Positions 1-6,947 of a stretch of 8,921 bases of DNA are shown here, piece after piece. How positions within the stretch are numbered: the stretch's first letter is position 1; every line of letters begins with the position of its first letter. Made by a program: the position numbers and the translations under genes. The notes beneath the pieces were generated by a model, which saw only the letters and a list, made by a program, of their open reading frames with translations, was not told the origin of the DNA and ran no database searches. This DNA is from Calditrichota bacterium (lineage in GTDB: Bacteria; Zhuqueibacterota; Zhuqueibacteria; Residuimicrobiales; Krinioviventaceae): contig RPQV01000113.1 of NCBI GenBank assembly GCA_003818595.1, positions 1 through 8,921 on the forward strand. Direction: 5' to 3'.

Positions 1-356
1 GTAATAAAGGACAGTGCGGCGCCTGCACGGTCATTTTAAACGGTCGCACAGTTCTCGCCTGCAGCATGCTCGCCATCGATGCCGACGGAGCGACGATCGA
101 AACCGTGGAAGGATTGGAAGTTGATGGACAACTTCACCCTCTGCAGCAGGCGTTTGTGAATAATGATGCTTTGCAGTGCGGATTCTGTACGCCGGGATTC
201 ATCATGTCCGCAGTGGCGCTGCTGCGCAAGAATCCCGAACCTTCACGGGAAGAGATCAAGAAAGGTGTGTCCGGAAACCTCTGCCGCTGTGGAACTTATC
301 CGCACGTTTTTAAAGCTGTGGATGAAGCGGCCAAAACATTAAAAAAAGGAGGGTGA
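1..356 (+). CDS. Molybdenum hydroxylase [2Fe-2S] small subunit (CoxS/XdhC/YagT-like), 5' partial
   Basis: This is the electron-transfer subunit of a xanthine dehydrogenase-family enzyme. It passes electrons from the molybdenum site towards FAD through two [2Fe-2S] clusters. Reading starts at base 3 and gives 117 residues before the TGA at 354-356. The frame opens with NKGQCGACTV, the plant-ferredoxin-type cluster I motif, with Cys at visible residues 5, 8 and 20. The split codon at bases 1-2 (xGT) fits the preceding cluster cysteine (TGT), so roughly 40-50 N-terminal residues are missing to the left. Cluster II is complete: QCGFCTPG (Cys 59 and 62), then after 31 residues CRC (Cys 94 and 96). 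A signal peptide, as in periplasmic PaoA, cannot be judged. The stop codon overlaps the ribosome binding site of the large-subunit gene three bases downstream. The family is certain from the cysteine spacing. The substrate is unknown. Confidence 0.95.
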   Translation, partial: NKGQCGACTVILNGRTVLACSMLAIDADGATIETVEGLEVDGQLHPLQQAFVNNDALQCGFCTPGFIMSAVALLRKNPEPSREEIKKGVSGNLCRCGTYPHVFKAVDEAAKTLKKGG

Positions 357-359
357 AAG

Positions 360-2468
360 ATGGCTGGATGGAAATCCCCTGAGCAAATGACCTATGTGGG
401 TAAAGAGGTCACGCGCGTCGACGGCGCCGAAAAGGTGAGCGGACGAGCCAAATACACCCACGATGTCTATTTTCCCCGCATGCTCTATGCCCGAATTCTG
501 CGCAGCCCGCATCCGCACGCCCAAGTCATCAGCGTGGACACGACCCGGGCTGAAGCCCTGACGGGCGTCAAGGCGGTTTTGGGAAAACTACGCGACGAGG
601 TGAATTACGTCGGCGATGAAGTCGCCGCGGTCGCGGCCGTGACCGAGTTCAAAGCGGCGGAAGCTTTGTCATTGATCAAGGTAGAATATAAGGTACTCCC
701 CTTTGTGGTGCGTGAATCTGAAGCGATGCGCGACAGTGCGGCTCGGGTATTCAGCGGCAGGGAAAAAAACGTCGGCGATTGGGAGGAGGAGCATGAAGGT
801 GATGTCGAGCGCGGCTTTGCCGAGGCTGAGGTGATCATTGAACGAACCTTTCACATGAACGTCCAGGTGCACACGCCTTTTGAAACGCATGGATGCGTGG
901 CCAAATGGGAAGGCGATGAACTCTATATGTGGGATTCCACCCAGGGCGTTCATGGCACGCGATCCGGATTGGCGCAGCATTTACAGATGCCGGAAAACAA
1001 GATTCATATTTACACTCATCACATGGGTGGCGGTTTCGGCAGTAAGTTCGGCCCGAAAAGCTATAATGCCGTCTGTGCGCAACTCGCCCGGATCGCCAAC
1101 GTTCCGGTTAAATTGCTCCTCGATCGCGAAGAGGAATTGTTGGCGACGGGAAACCGGCCCTCTTCATTTCAAACCATTAAAATCGGCGCCAGGAAAGACG
1201 GCACTTTGACGGCCTTTCAGCTCGAATCCTATGGCAGCGGAGGCGTCGGTGGCGGCGCCGGTGTGCCGGCGCCTTATATTTACTATTTTCCCAATTGGAG
1301 CGTCAGACATCGGGATGTCTATATCAATGCCGGCGCCGCGGCGCCGATGAGAGCGCCGGGACATCCTCAGGCTGCTTTTGCGATGGATTCCATTATGGAT
1401 GAATTGGCGGCAGCTTTGGGAATGGATCCCCTCGATCTTCGCCTCAAGAATGACCGCAACTCCACGCGTCAGCAGGAATATGTAATCGGCGCCGAAAAAA
1501 TCGGCTGGACGAACCGTCACAAAAGCCGAGTCGGCCACAAGGTGCGCGGATTCGGCATGGGCGCCGGACAATGGGGCGGCGGCGGAGAGCGCTCGACCAA
1601 AGCGATGGTCAATATTTACGCCGACGGTTCGGTCGATGTGAGAATTGGAACGCAGGATATCGGCGTCGGTACACGGACCATAGTTGCTGCCGTCGCGGCG
1701 GAAGAGTTGGAACTCGACCTGGCTGATATCAAGCCGAAGATCGGCGAAAGCGATTTCCCCTGGGCGCCGGCCAGCGGTGGAAGCGTCACTGCACCCTCGG
1801 TGACGCCGGCTGTCAAACGCGCTGCTGAAAAGGCCAAGAACAAGCTGAAAAGCATCGTCGCGGAAAAGATGGGCGTGGCGGAAGACGCAGTCTCTTATGC
1901 CGGGAAAATCTTTTCCATTTCCGGCAGGGCGGAGAACATCAGTTGGCAGGAGGCTTGTCGATTCCTTGAAGGGAGTTCCATATCGGAACTCGAAACATGG
2001 GGTGAAGGCCTGTCCAGCTGGGGCACTGCCGGAACCCAATTCGCCGAAGTTGAGGTGGATATTGAAACCGGGCGCGTCAGGCTGGTCAAAATGGTGGCGG
2101 TGCAGGATTGCGGACTGGTGGTGAATACCTTGACTGCAAGGAATCAGGTGAATGGCGCCATGATCGGTGAAATCGGCTATGCACTCTATGAGAACCGATT
2201 ATTGGACGTTGAAACCGGAATCATGCCCAATGCAGATTTGGAAAATTATAAAATTCCCGGCGCGCTGGAGATGCCTGATTTTGATGTGACCTTTTTTGAC
2301 CAACATGAGCGCGGCGTCATCGGACTGGGCGAACCGCCGGCGATTCCAGGCATGGGAGCGATCGCCAATGCGGTTGCCGACGCTATTGGTGTGCGCATCA
2401 CTGAATTGCCGATAACGCCAGATAAGGTTCTCATGGCGATTGAGAAAGCCAAGGAGGGGAAAGCATGA
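360..2468 (+). CDS. Molybdenum hydroxylase molybdopterin-binding large subunit (xanthine dehydrogenase/aldehyde oxidoreductase family, PaoC/YagR-like)
   Basis: This is the catalytic subunit, which hydroxylates an aldehyde or heteroaromatic substrate at a molybdopterin cofactor. It has 702 residues, normal to slightly short for the family. The N-terminal a/b-hammerhead domain covers about residues 15-115 (VDGAEKVSGRAKYTHD, then VGDEVAAVAA). The Mo-binding domains follow. Visible landmarks are GGGFGSKFG (223-231), the MRAPGHPQ segment (330-337) that contacts cofactor or substrate, a glycine-rich GAGQWGGGGE loop (401-410), SGGSVTAPS (472-480), and the C-terminal GLGEPP, whose Glu658 matches the family's catalytic glutamate. 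The wording of these motifs resembles the clade whose FAD subunit carries a [4Fe-4S] cluster, which agrees with the next gene. AAAGGAGG lies just before the ATG at 360. The stop overlaps the next start as ATGA, so translation is coupled. Physiological substrate and cellular location are open. Confidence 0.96.
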   Translation: MAGWKSPEQMTYVGKEVTRVDGAEKVSGRAKYTHDVYFPRMLYARILRSPHPHAQVISVDTTRAEALTGVKAVLGKLRDEVNYVGDEVAAVAAVTEFKAAEALSLIKVEYKVLPFVVRESEAMRDSAARVFSGREKNVGDWEEEHEGDVERGFAEAEVIIERTFHMNVQVHTPFETHGCVAKWEGDELYMWDSTQGVHGTRSGLAQHLQMPENKIHIYTHHMGGGFGSKFGPKSYNAVCAQLARIANVPVKLLLDREEELLATGNRPSSFQTIKIGARKDGTLTAFQLESYGSGGVGGGAGVPAPYIYYFPNWSVRHRDVYINAGAAAPMRAPGHPQAAFAMDSIMDELAAALGMDPLDLRLKNDRNSTRQQEYVIGAEKIGWTNRHKSRVGHKVRGFGMGAGQWGGGGERSTKAMVNIYADGSVDVRIGTQDIGVGTRTIVAAVAAEELELDLADIKPKIGESDFPWAPASGGSVTAPSVTPAVKRAAEKAKNKLKSIVAEKMGVAEDAVSYAGKIFSISGRAENISWQEACRFLEGSSISELETWGEGLSSWGTAGTQFAEVEVDIETGRVRLVKMVAVQDCGLVVNTLTARNQVNGAMIGEIGYALYENRLLDVETGIMPNADLENYKIPGALEMPDFDVTFFDQHERGVIGLGEPPAIPGMGAIANAVADAIGVRITELPITPDKVLMAIEKAKEGKA

Positions 2469-3445
2469 AATCTTTTCAATATATCTTCCCAAAGGAGCTG
2501 CAGGCGGTTCCTAAATTGCTGGCTGAATATGGAGAAAAGTGCCTTTTATATGCCGGTGGAACGGACGCCTTGGCGCGAATGAAAGACGGAATCAACTCTC
2601 CGGAATTGGTCATCAACCTTAAAAAAATTAAAGAATTGGGTGTTGTCAAAGCAAACCGTAAGCGAGTTGAGATCGGTGCGGCGGTGCGGTTGGCAGACCT
2701 TCCGACTGATGTGCGCGTCAGGAAATTCCCCGGGTTGATCGAGGCGATAGAATCCGTCGGCACAATTCAGTTGAGAAACATGGGCACCATCGGCGGTAAT
2801 CTCAATCAGCGTCCGCGATGTTGGTATTTTAAAAGTTCCCGTTTCCCCTGTTTGCGAAAGGGCGGGGAGAGCTGTTTCGCCATTTACGGCGAGAATAAAT
2901 ATCATTGTATTCTCGGCGGATATCCCTGCTATATTGTGCACCCCTCAGACATCGCGCCGATGTTGATTGCTCTCGATGCAGAGGTCGAGATATTGGGGAC
3001 GAAAAAATCACGTTGGATCAAAGTCGAGGATTTTTATGTGCTTCCCAGCCAGGATCCGCTGCACGAGACCGTTCTCCAGCGGGATGAGTTGGTCACGCGG
3101 ATTCTCGTCCCGCAAAAGGCAGGTCTGCTGAAAAGCCATTATGTCAAATTTCGTGAACGAGACTCTTTTGATTTCGCCATGGTCAGCGTTGCGGTCGCGG
3201 GCCAATTAAACGATGCGGTTCTCACTGATATGCGCATCGTATTAGGCGGTGTGGCGCCCAAGCCGTGGCGTGCCCGCAAGGCGGAACAGGTGCTCGAAGG
3301 TCAAAGAATGAGTGAAGACCTGCTGCTGCAGGCGGCAACAGAGGAATTGGCCGCGGCTGAACCGCTCGAACAGAATGAGTATAAAGTGATTTTGGCGAGA
3401 AATCTGATGAAACGGGCGATTCAGCAATGGGCTGATGCGAGGTGA
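2465..3445 (+). CDS. Molybdenum hydroxylase FAD-binding medium subunit with predicted [4Fe-4S] cluster (CoxM/PaoB/YagS-like)
   Basis: This subunit binds FAD and passes electrons to the final acceptor. At 326 residues it is slightly longer than plain CoxM-type subunits. The two FAD-binding loops are visible: LLYAGGTDAL (27-36) and MGTIGGNL (106-113). Directly after the second loop is an insert, about residues 116-160, with cysteines at 119, 129, 137, 148 and 155 in a CWYF ... CLRKGG ... CFA ... GENKYH ... GGYPC pattern. This is the signature of PaoB/YagS-type subunits, where four cysteines hold a [4Fe-4S] cluster. Cys119, 129, 137 and 155 are the likely ligands, and Cys148 is extra. VHPSDIAPMLIALDAEVE (158-175) and the CO-dehydrogenase flavoprotein C-terminal domain (about 222-322) follow. 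The start is supported by AAGGAGGGG at 2451-2459 and the ATGA overlap with the large subunit. Gene order is S-L-M. Confidence 0.95.
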   Translation: MKSFQYIFPKELQAVPKLLAEYGEKCLLYAGGTDALARMKDGINSPELVINLKKIKELGVVKANRKRVEIGAAVRLADLPTDVRVRKFPGLIEAIESVGTIQLRNMGTIGGNLNQRPRCWYFKSSRFPCLRKGGESCFAIYGENKYHCILGGYPCYIVHPSDIAPMLIALDAEVEILGTKKSRWIKVEDFYVLPSQDPLHETVLQRDELVTRILVPQKAGLLKSHYVKFRERDSFDFAMVSVAVAGQLNDAVLTDMRIVLGGVAPKPWRARKAEQVLEGQRMSEDLLLQAATEELAAAEPLEQNEYKVILARNLMKRAIQQWADAR

Positions 3446-3448
3446 ATA

Positions 3449-3649
3449 ATGGAAAGAAATAAAATATGCAAAATGCTCATGCGGTTGGGGCCTCGGTATC
3501 CCGGCCTTTTGGATTCCTCCGAGGGCGATGCGAAATCGGCCACCGCACAGTATCAATGCCTGCGGACACTGAGCGCCGTGGGACCGGATTTCAACTGTGC
3601 TTCCCCGCGTGAGTGTACTCCTCATCGAGGCTGCTGTAAACTAGCTTGA
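3449..3649 (+). CDS. Small cysteine-rich hypothetical frame (66 residues), doubtful
   Basis: I do not recognise this frame. The ATG lies three bases after the FAD-subunit stop and has a fair ribosome binding site (GAGGTG, 3439-3444), so it could be read as a fourth gene of the hydroxylase operon. The product would be 66 residues, with five cysteines, three of them near the C-terminus (the segment ending CTPHRGCCKLA). No signal peptide or membrane segment is visible. It ends nine bases inside the convergent MocA-like gene. Third-codon-position choice looks mixed, unlike the neighbouring genes, which favours a chance frame or the remnant of a longer gene in the convergent intergenic gap. The ribosome binding site is the only positive evidence. 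Confidence 0.25.
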   Translation: MERNKICKMLMRLGPRYPGLLDSSEGDAKSATAQYQCLRTLSAVGPDFNCASPRECTPHRGCCKLA

Positions 3650-4246
3650 GACTGACGGGTGGTTGAAATAGAGCTCGCGTATGCGCTGCAGTTGCTCCGG
3701 CGTATCCGCATCGAGCAGGATGCCTTCCGAAGGGGTATCGATATAGACCGCCTCTTGTTCGTAACGGGCCATGATGGTTTTCATGGTCGCGTGCTGATCA
3801 AGGGCGAGAATTTCGGGGAAGATCGAGGAATTGATCAGCAACGGATGCCCGCAGCGGCCGTCAAACCTCAGCCGATACAGCGGCGCCGATTTGCTCCTAA
3901 ACTGACTGATCAGATTCTTAATCCATTCGCTTTGAATGTGCGGTTGATCCGCAAGACAGACGAGTGCGGCTTTACACAAACCGCTCAGGCTACGGATGCC
4001 GATTTGGAGTGAGGAGAATTGGCCGAGTTCATAATCAGCGTTGATGTGGAATTGGGCCGAGACGCCGCTCTCGCGCATGATCGTATCCGCTTGAAATCCC
4101 ACGATGACATGAACAGCTTCAACTCCAGATTGTACGATGACATCAGTGATGAGGCGGAGTATGGTTTTCTCACGGATGCGGATGAGCGGTTTGAGTTCAC
4201 CCATGCGGCGCGACTGTCCGGCCGCCAGAATGACGGCTTCAATCAT
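3641..4246 (-). CDS. MocA-like molybdenum cofactor nucleotidyltransferase
   Basis: This protein of 201 residues belongs to the GT-A-fold NTP-transferase family. It would attach CMP (MocA type) to molybdenum-molybdopterin, giving the cytosine dinucleotide cofactor used by most hydroxylases of the adjacent type. Visible motifs are the nucleotide-binding loop LAAGQSRRMGELKPL (7-21), the metal-binding LADQP (98-102), GHPLL (133-137), and DADTPE (179-184) close to the C-terminus. These are in the order and spacing usual for MocA/MobA-like enzymes, and the length is normal. Its ATG overlaps the end of the XdhC-like gene by 8 bases. No clear Shine-Dalgarno precedes it, so translational coupling is likely. 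It converges on the hydroxylase operon, which supports a dedicated maturation role. CTP versus GTP specificity cannot be decided by eye. Confidence 0.9.
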   Translation of the reverse strand: MIEAVILAAGQSRRMGELKPLIRIREKTILRLITDVIVQSGVEAVHVIVGFQADTIMRESGVSAQFHINADYELGQFSSLQIGIRSLSGLCKAALVCLADQPHIQSEWIKNLISQFRSKSAPLYRLRFDGRCGHPLLINSSIFPEILALDQHATMKTIMARYEQEAVYIDTPSEGILLDADTPEQLQRIRELYFNHPSVSS

Positions 4247-5030
4247 GGGCGATGGTCAATGCCAAGTTCTGTAGATCAGCATGATTGCGTACAGCCACCA
4301 TTTCTGCGGCGATGCTGACCGCTATCTCTTCCGGCGTCTGGGCGTTTATATTCAATCCAATGGGGGAGTGAATTCGGCTGATGAGATCGGCTGCAACGCC
4401 CTGCTGCAACAAGATGTTGATGCTTTCCTGTACTTTGGTTTTGCTGCCGATCATGCCAAGATAGCGAAAGGGTTGTCGGATGCAGTGCGATAAAATCGTC
4501 TGATCATGCTGATGGCGATAGGTGACGATCACAATGTAGGTGTCCGTGGTGAATGACAACGCGGCAAGGGCCTGATCATAATTCAGGTTTACCACCTTGT
4601 CGGCGAAGGGAAAATTCTCTTTCGCGGCAAATTCAGGTCGGTCATCGACCATGATTACGCGAAAATGCATCAAATGGACGATTTTGGCCAATGCACTGCC
4701 GATGTGCCCGGCGCCGAAGATGATGCATGTTTGAGCCGGAAAGAAGGGCTCCAAAAACAGCTTCATCACCCCGCCGCATGACATTTTCAACTCTTCCAGC
4801 TGATATTCGACAATTTCCGCCTGCTTTTGCTGCAATACCTGAGCGCACTTTTCAATCACACTTTTTTCCACCGCGCCTCCGCCGATGGTGCCTTGAATGG
4901 CGCCGCTTTCATAAACGATCATCTTGGCGCCGACCTGGCGGGGGGCCGAACCTTTCACCTCGATGACCGTCGCCAAAACCGCAGCAGCGCCGGACTGCTG
5001 AGCCTGCAACAGATTTTCCAGAATATTCAT
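4239..5030 (-). CDS. XdhC/CoxI-family molybdenum cofactor maturation protein
   Basis: Members of this family bind the molybdenum cofactor, promote its sulfuration and insert it into xanthine dehydrogenase-type enzymes. The 263-residue protein has the usual two halves. The N-terminal XdhC/CoxI domain shows KGSAPRQVGAKM (26-37), GTIGGGAVE (47-55) and MSCGGVMKLFLEP (83-95); Cys85 is the conserved cysteine. The C-terminal Rossmann-type domain shows IIFGAGHIG (103-111), VDDRPEF (128-134), TYRHQHD (170-176), YLGMIGSKTK (190-199) and HSPIGLNINAQTPEEIAVSI (221-240). All hallmark motifs are present, so the protein should be functional. GAGGAG (complement of 5034-5039) precedes the ATG at 5030. It is the first gene of a leftward two-gene operon with the MocA-like gene and faces the hydroxylase structural genes. 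Confidence 0.93.
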   Translation of the reverse strand: MNILENLLQAQQSGAAAVLATVIEVKGSAPRQVGAKMIVYESGAIQGTIGGGAVEKSVIEKCAQVLQQKQAEIVEYQLEELKMSCGGVMKLFLEPFFPAQTCIIFGAGHIGSALAKIVHLMHFRVIMVDDRPEFAAKENFPFADKVVNLNYDQALAALSFTTDTYIVIVTYRHQHDQTILSHCIRQPFRYLGMIGSKTKVQESINILLQQGVAADLISRIHSPIGLNINAQTPEEIAVSIAAEMVAVRNHADLQNLALTIAHD

Positions 5031-5162
5031 ACTCTCCTCACTGCTTTTTCAATAATATCCAAAAAAATGCAGGAAAACAATAGATTAAAAATGACAGGGT
5101 ACCCCACAAAATATTTGCATAAAGACCAAGGAGAGCTGTCATCTGCTTGAGACGAGGGCAGT

Positions 5163-5185
5163 GATGGCTTGAATCATCAAGCATC
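5163..5185. repeat. Inverted repeat (9-bp stem, one bulge)
   Basis: GATG-G-CTTGA (5163-5172) pairs with TCAAGCATC (5177-5185) across an ATCA tetraloop, with one bulged G at 5167. It lies 8 bases before the GACCCCGGGGTC palindrome, so the two may form one structured element. No U-tract follows, so it is not a standard terminator. Confidence 0.5.
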
Positions 5186-5193
5186 ATCTTGCC

Positions 5194-5220
5194 GACCCCG
5201 GGGTCAGTCAAACAACTGAC
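5194..5220. repeat. GACCCCGGGGTC palindrome overlapping a GTCAGT/ACTGAC hairpin
   Basis: Bases 5194-5205 form the perfect 12-bp palindrome GACCCCGGGGTC. Its last three bases begin a second inverted repeat, GTCAGT (5203-5208) and ACTGAC (5215-5220), with a CAAACA loop. A near copy of the palindrome (11 of 12 bases) recurs at 6996-7007. The short run TAAAAAT follows, so weak termination is possible, but the recurrence suggests a dispersed element. Confidence 0.5.
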
Positions 5221-5460
5221 TAAAAATCAGATTGTAAGGCACCCGTGTGATCCAGGACAAATAAATATAAAAGGAATAATCCGAGCCGGTGCGGGTGCGC
5301 GTCACATCCACGCAGTTATTGAATAAAATCACCCTGCATTTCGGATGATTTTCTGCAATTATTTTGTTTTATGACAATGTAATAATTCAAATCCAAAAAG
5401 TACTTGCCACTTTCCATTTGTCCGTGTTAATTATTGAACAATAAACCGTTTTAATATTGA

Positions 5461-5472
5461 CCGGCATGCCGG
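5461..5472. repeat. Perfect 12-bp palindrome CCGGCATGCCGG
   Basis: A GC-only-edged palindrome in AT-rich surroundings, ending 9 bases before the ATG of the 45-codon frame at 5482. It could be an operator or a chance restriction-like palindrome. No partner copy was seen in the window. Confidence 0.35.
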
Positions 5473-5481
5473 GAGACGGCT

Positions 5482-5619
5482 ATGGAAATTCAAATACCGT
5501 TTCAGATATTTTCGTCTGCGTATGGGGATTTAGGCTATCCGGGCAATGATTTCGTCAATTATTTCACTCTATTCAGCATTAATAATATCGCTTTTTCGTT
5601 CACTCTGCCTTTTCGATAA
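5482..5619 (+). CDS. Short frame of 45 codons, possible gene remnant
   Basis: I do not recognise this frame. It starts at an ATG 7 bases after GGGAG and encodes 45 residues that lack charged residues in the second half. The tail reads FSINNIAFSFTLPFR, an alternating polar/aromatic pattern like the last strand of an outer-membrane barrel. It could be the remnant of a decayed outer-membrane protein gene, since the next 110 bases in another frame end in the same WNF-stop as the gene at 5783-6784. It could equally be chance. Confidence 0.2.
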   Translation: MEIQIPFQIFSSAYGDLGYPGNDFVNYFTLFSINNIAFSFTLPFR

Positions 5620-5716
5620 GGGTAAAACATCGTCTTATAATACATATTATTCTGAGGGAAACAGCACGCCGATGGTTTGTGTCCTTTATTGCGCCAGGTT
5701 GCGCGCATTCGGTGTG

Positions 5717-5756
5717 TGGAATTTTTAAGTTTCGAAAGAATAACAAATATGATGGC
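5717..5756 (+). repeat. 40-bp direct repeat, copy 1 (WNF-stop plus 3' flank)
   Basis: This copy begins TGGAATTTTTAAGTTT and ends ACAAATATGATGGC. It matches 6773-6812 at 36 of 40 positions; the mismatches are three adjacent bases after AAGTT and one near the end. In copy 2 these bases are the last codons (W-N-F-stop) of the secreted-protein gene plus 28 bases of 3' flank. In copy 1 the same codons close an open frame (5546-5728, ending FGVWNF) with little other similarity. This suggests that copy 1 is the end of a lost or decayed paralogue directly upstream. Confidence 0.8.
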
Positions 5757-5782
5757 AATAATCGTCGGAAAGGAAAATTGAA

Positions 5783-6784
5783 ATGGGCTGTAAGAATCCG
5801 TTGAAGCCCCGTATCTGTCGATCGATGCTCCGGTTTATGTCGGCTGCTCTGCTTTTTTCTTCGGCATACGCCAAGGAGACCGTCATCATCGTGCAGCTCA
5901 CTGATGACAATCGAATGATTACCGCCGTGGGAGATACGCTGGCGTTCGCCAATGTGCAGTCCCTTTCAGTTAATGATCCCGATTCCCTGCACCGCAGTTT
6001 TGCGCTCAAGATGCACTCATTTTTAGAAAAACAGGTGCTGAACAAGTCGTTTTTTGTTGAATATACGATAGGTGATTCCTCTCATCTGGTTCATGTTTTG
6101 AAAAGAGAGTACAGCTTTGACTCGATTAATGCTCAGATTTTAAGAAAAGGTTACAGTTACTTTGTTCCCAAGCCGAATTCCATATATGCATTCACCTATC
6201 GTGATGCAGCTGATTATGCAAAAATGAACTTGTTAGGCATCTATAAGGACAAATCTTTCGAGTCTTCTTTACCGCCCATTTCCAAGACGTCGTCTGCTTT
6301 ATGGTTTAACGCAGGAATTGGAGTAGGGAGTTATGATCATTATTATGACTTGTCCACGAATTATCGACATCATCGCTGGCTGTTTTCTGCCGGATATAGG
6401 AAGGGTCTTGCTACATCTATAAAAATGAATAAATATCTGTATTCTTTTGGATATAGGGAAGGCTATATAGAATGGATGGAGGATGAAGGATGTTATTTAA
6501 CCGTGGGGAAATCTGCAGTCGGTCATCATTTTGAGGCAGCAATTTCGACCGGGCCTGCAATTACTCGAGAGAGTTACCATCTGGATGAAGACATGGGCGG
6601 AAGTGGTCTTCCGAAAGCGGTTCATCGTGCTCATGTACCGGGCTGGGTGGTCAAGGCGCAATGGCTTGAGCATCCTTTTAATGCGGGACCTGCTTTTGGA
6701 TTGCTTCTTGACTGCCATTTTACCCGTGAAGCATTTTTCATGGGTGCATCCGTTAACGTCGCGCTTGGCTCATGGAATTTTTAA
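5783..6784 (+). CDS. Secreted protein: inactive SNase-like domain plus outer-membrane beta-barrel-like domain
   Basis: I do not recognise a named family for the whole 333-residue protein. A Sec signal peptide covers residues 1-30 (hydrophobic AALLFSSA, cleavage after AYA). Residues 34-153 read like a staphylococcal nuclease fold: a first strand pair (VIIVQLTDDNRMI), LAFANVQSLS where the family has VRLANIDTPE, a helix (HSFLEKQVLNKSFFVEY), INAQILRKGYSYF, and a final helix (RDAADYAKMNLLGIY). The catalytic residues appear lost: Arg35, Asp40, Glu43 and Arg87 of the Staphylococcus enzyme map to about Ala54, Gln59, Ser62 and Leu102. Residues 172-333 alternate polar and hydrophobic residues with many aromatics and glycines, and end in Phe, as in outer-membrane barrels. 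AGGA at 5771-5774 supports this start over Met15 or Met19. Composition is AT-richer than its neighbours. The nuclease-fold call rests on motif order read by eye. A binding or envelope role is inferred. Confidence 0.75.
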   Translation: MGCKNPLKPRICRSMLRFMSAALLFSSAYAKETVIIVQLTDDNRMITAVGDTLAFANVQSLSVNDPDSLHRSFALKMHSFLEKQVLNKSFFVEYTIGDSSHLVHVLKREYSFDSINAQILRKGYSYFVPKPNSIYAFTYRDAADYAKMNLLGIYKDKSFESSLPPISKTSSALWFNAGIGVGSYDHYYDLSTNYRHHRWLFSAGYRKGLATSIKMNKYLYSFGYREGYIEWMEDEGCYLTVGKSAVGHHFEAAISTGPAITRESYHLDEDMGGSGLPKAVHRAHVPGWVVKAQWLEHPFNAGPAFGLLLDCHFTREAFFMGASVNVALGSWNF

Positions 6785-6812
6785 GTTAAAAAAGAATAAC
6801 AAATTTGATGGC
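6773..6812 (+). repeat. 40-bp direct repeat, copy 2
   Basis: This is the second copy of the repeat at 5717-5756, offset by 1056 bases. It covers the last three codons and stop of the secreted-protein gene and the following 28 bases. Identity drops abruptly after GATGGC in both copies. The repeat unit (repeat plus gene) has the geometry of a tandem duplication whose upstream member has been reduced. Confidence 0.8.
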
Positions 6813-6848
6813 GAGAGGCCTCAGAATAAACAATGAGGTTGAATTCGA

Positions 6849-6869
6849 CGAAAGATACCTTTCGCTTTT
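6849..6869 (+). terminator. Probable weak rho-independent terminator of the secreted-protein gene
   Basis: CGAAAG (6849-6854) pairs with CTTTCG (6859-6864) over an ATAC loop, followed by CTTTTGTTGG. It lies 64 bases after the stop of the gene at 5783-6784. The stem is only 6 bp and AT-rich and the T-run is short, so termination would be weak. Confidence 0.4.
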
Positions 6870-6947
6870 GTTGGAATAACATATGACTTGCAGCTTCCTG
6901 CACATTATTTTGATAACAGAAAAATTATTAAAAGTATGCCTTCAAAT

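Larger units (their letters stand above)
5031..5782. other. AT-rich 752-base divergent intergenic region
   Basis: This stretch separates the leftward xdhC-like operon from the rightward secreted-protein gene, so it should hold promoters for both. I see no box pair strong enough to call. It contains a cluster of inverted repeats (5163-5220), a GC-rich palindrome (5461-5472), a 45-codon frame (5482-5619), and the first copy of a 40-bp direct repeat (5717-5756). Base composition is clearly more AT-rich than the hydroxylase genes. No tRNA or known riboswitch is recognisable. Confidence 0.7.

Noticed and set aside
1164..2039. Long reverse-strand open frame of 291 codons
   Set aside because: It lies wholly inside the molybdopterin large-subunit gene, which shows full family motifs. 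The reverse frame has no recognisable domain and is explained by codon bias.
3487..3510. GGCC-loop-GGCCTTTT hairpin as terminator of the hydroxylase operon
   Set aside because: The stem is only 4 G-C pairs with a 10-base loop, and the T-run is 4 bases. It is too weak to list, although a terminator is expected in this convergent gap.
5380..5400. TTCAAATCC, similar to a tRNA T-loop
   Set aside because: The flanking bases do not form the 5-bp T-stem, and no acceptor, D or anticodon arms can be found nearby.
5741..5756. TAACAAAT in both 40-bp repeats as integron attC-like ends
   Set aside because: The short TAACAAA match is not followed by the paired R and L boxes or a large imperfect hairpin, so there is no support for gene-cassette structure.
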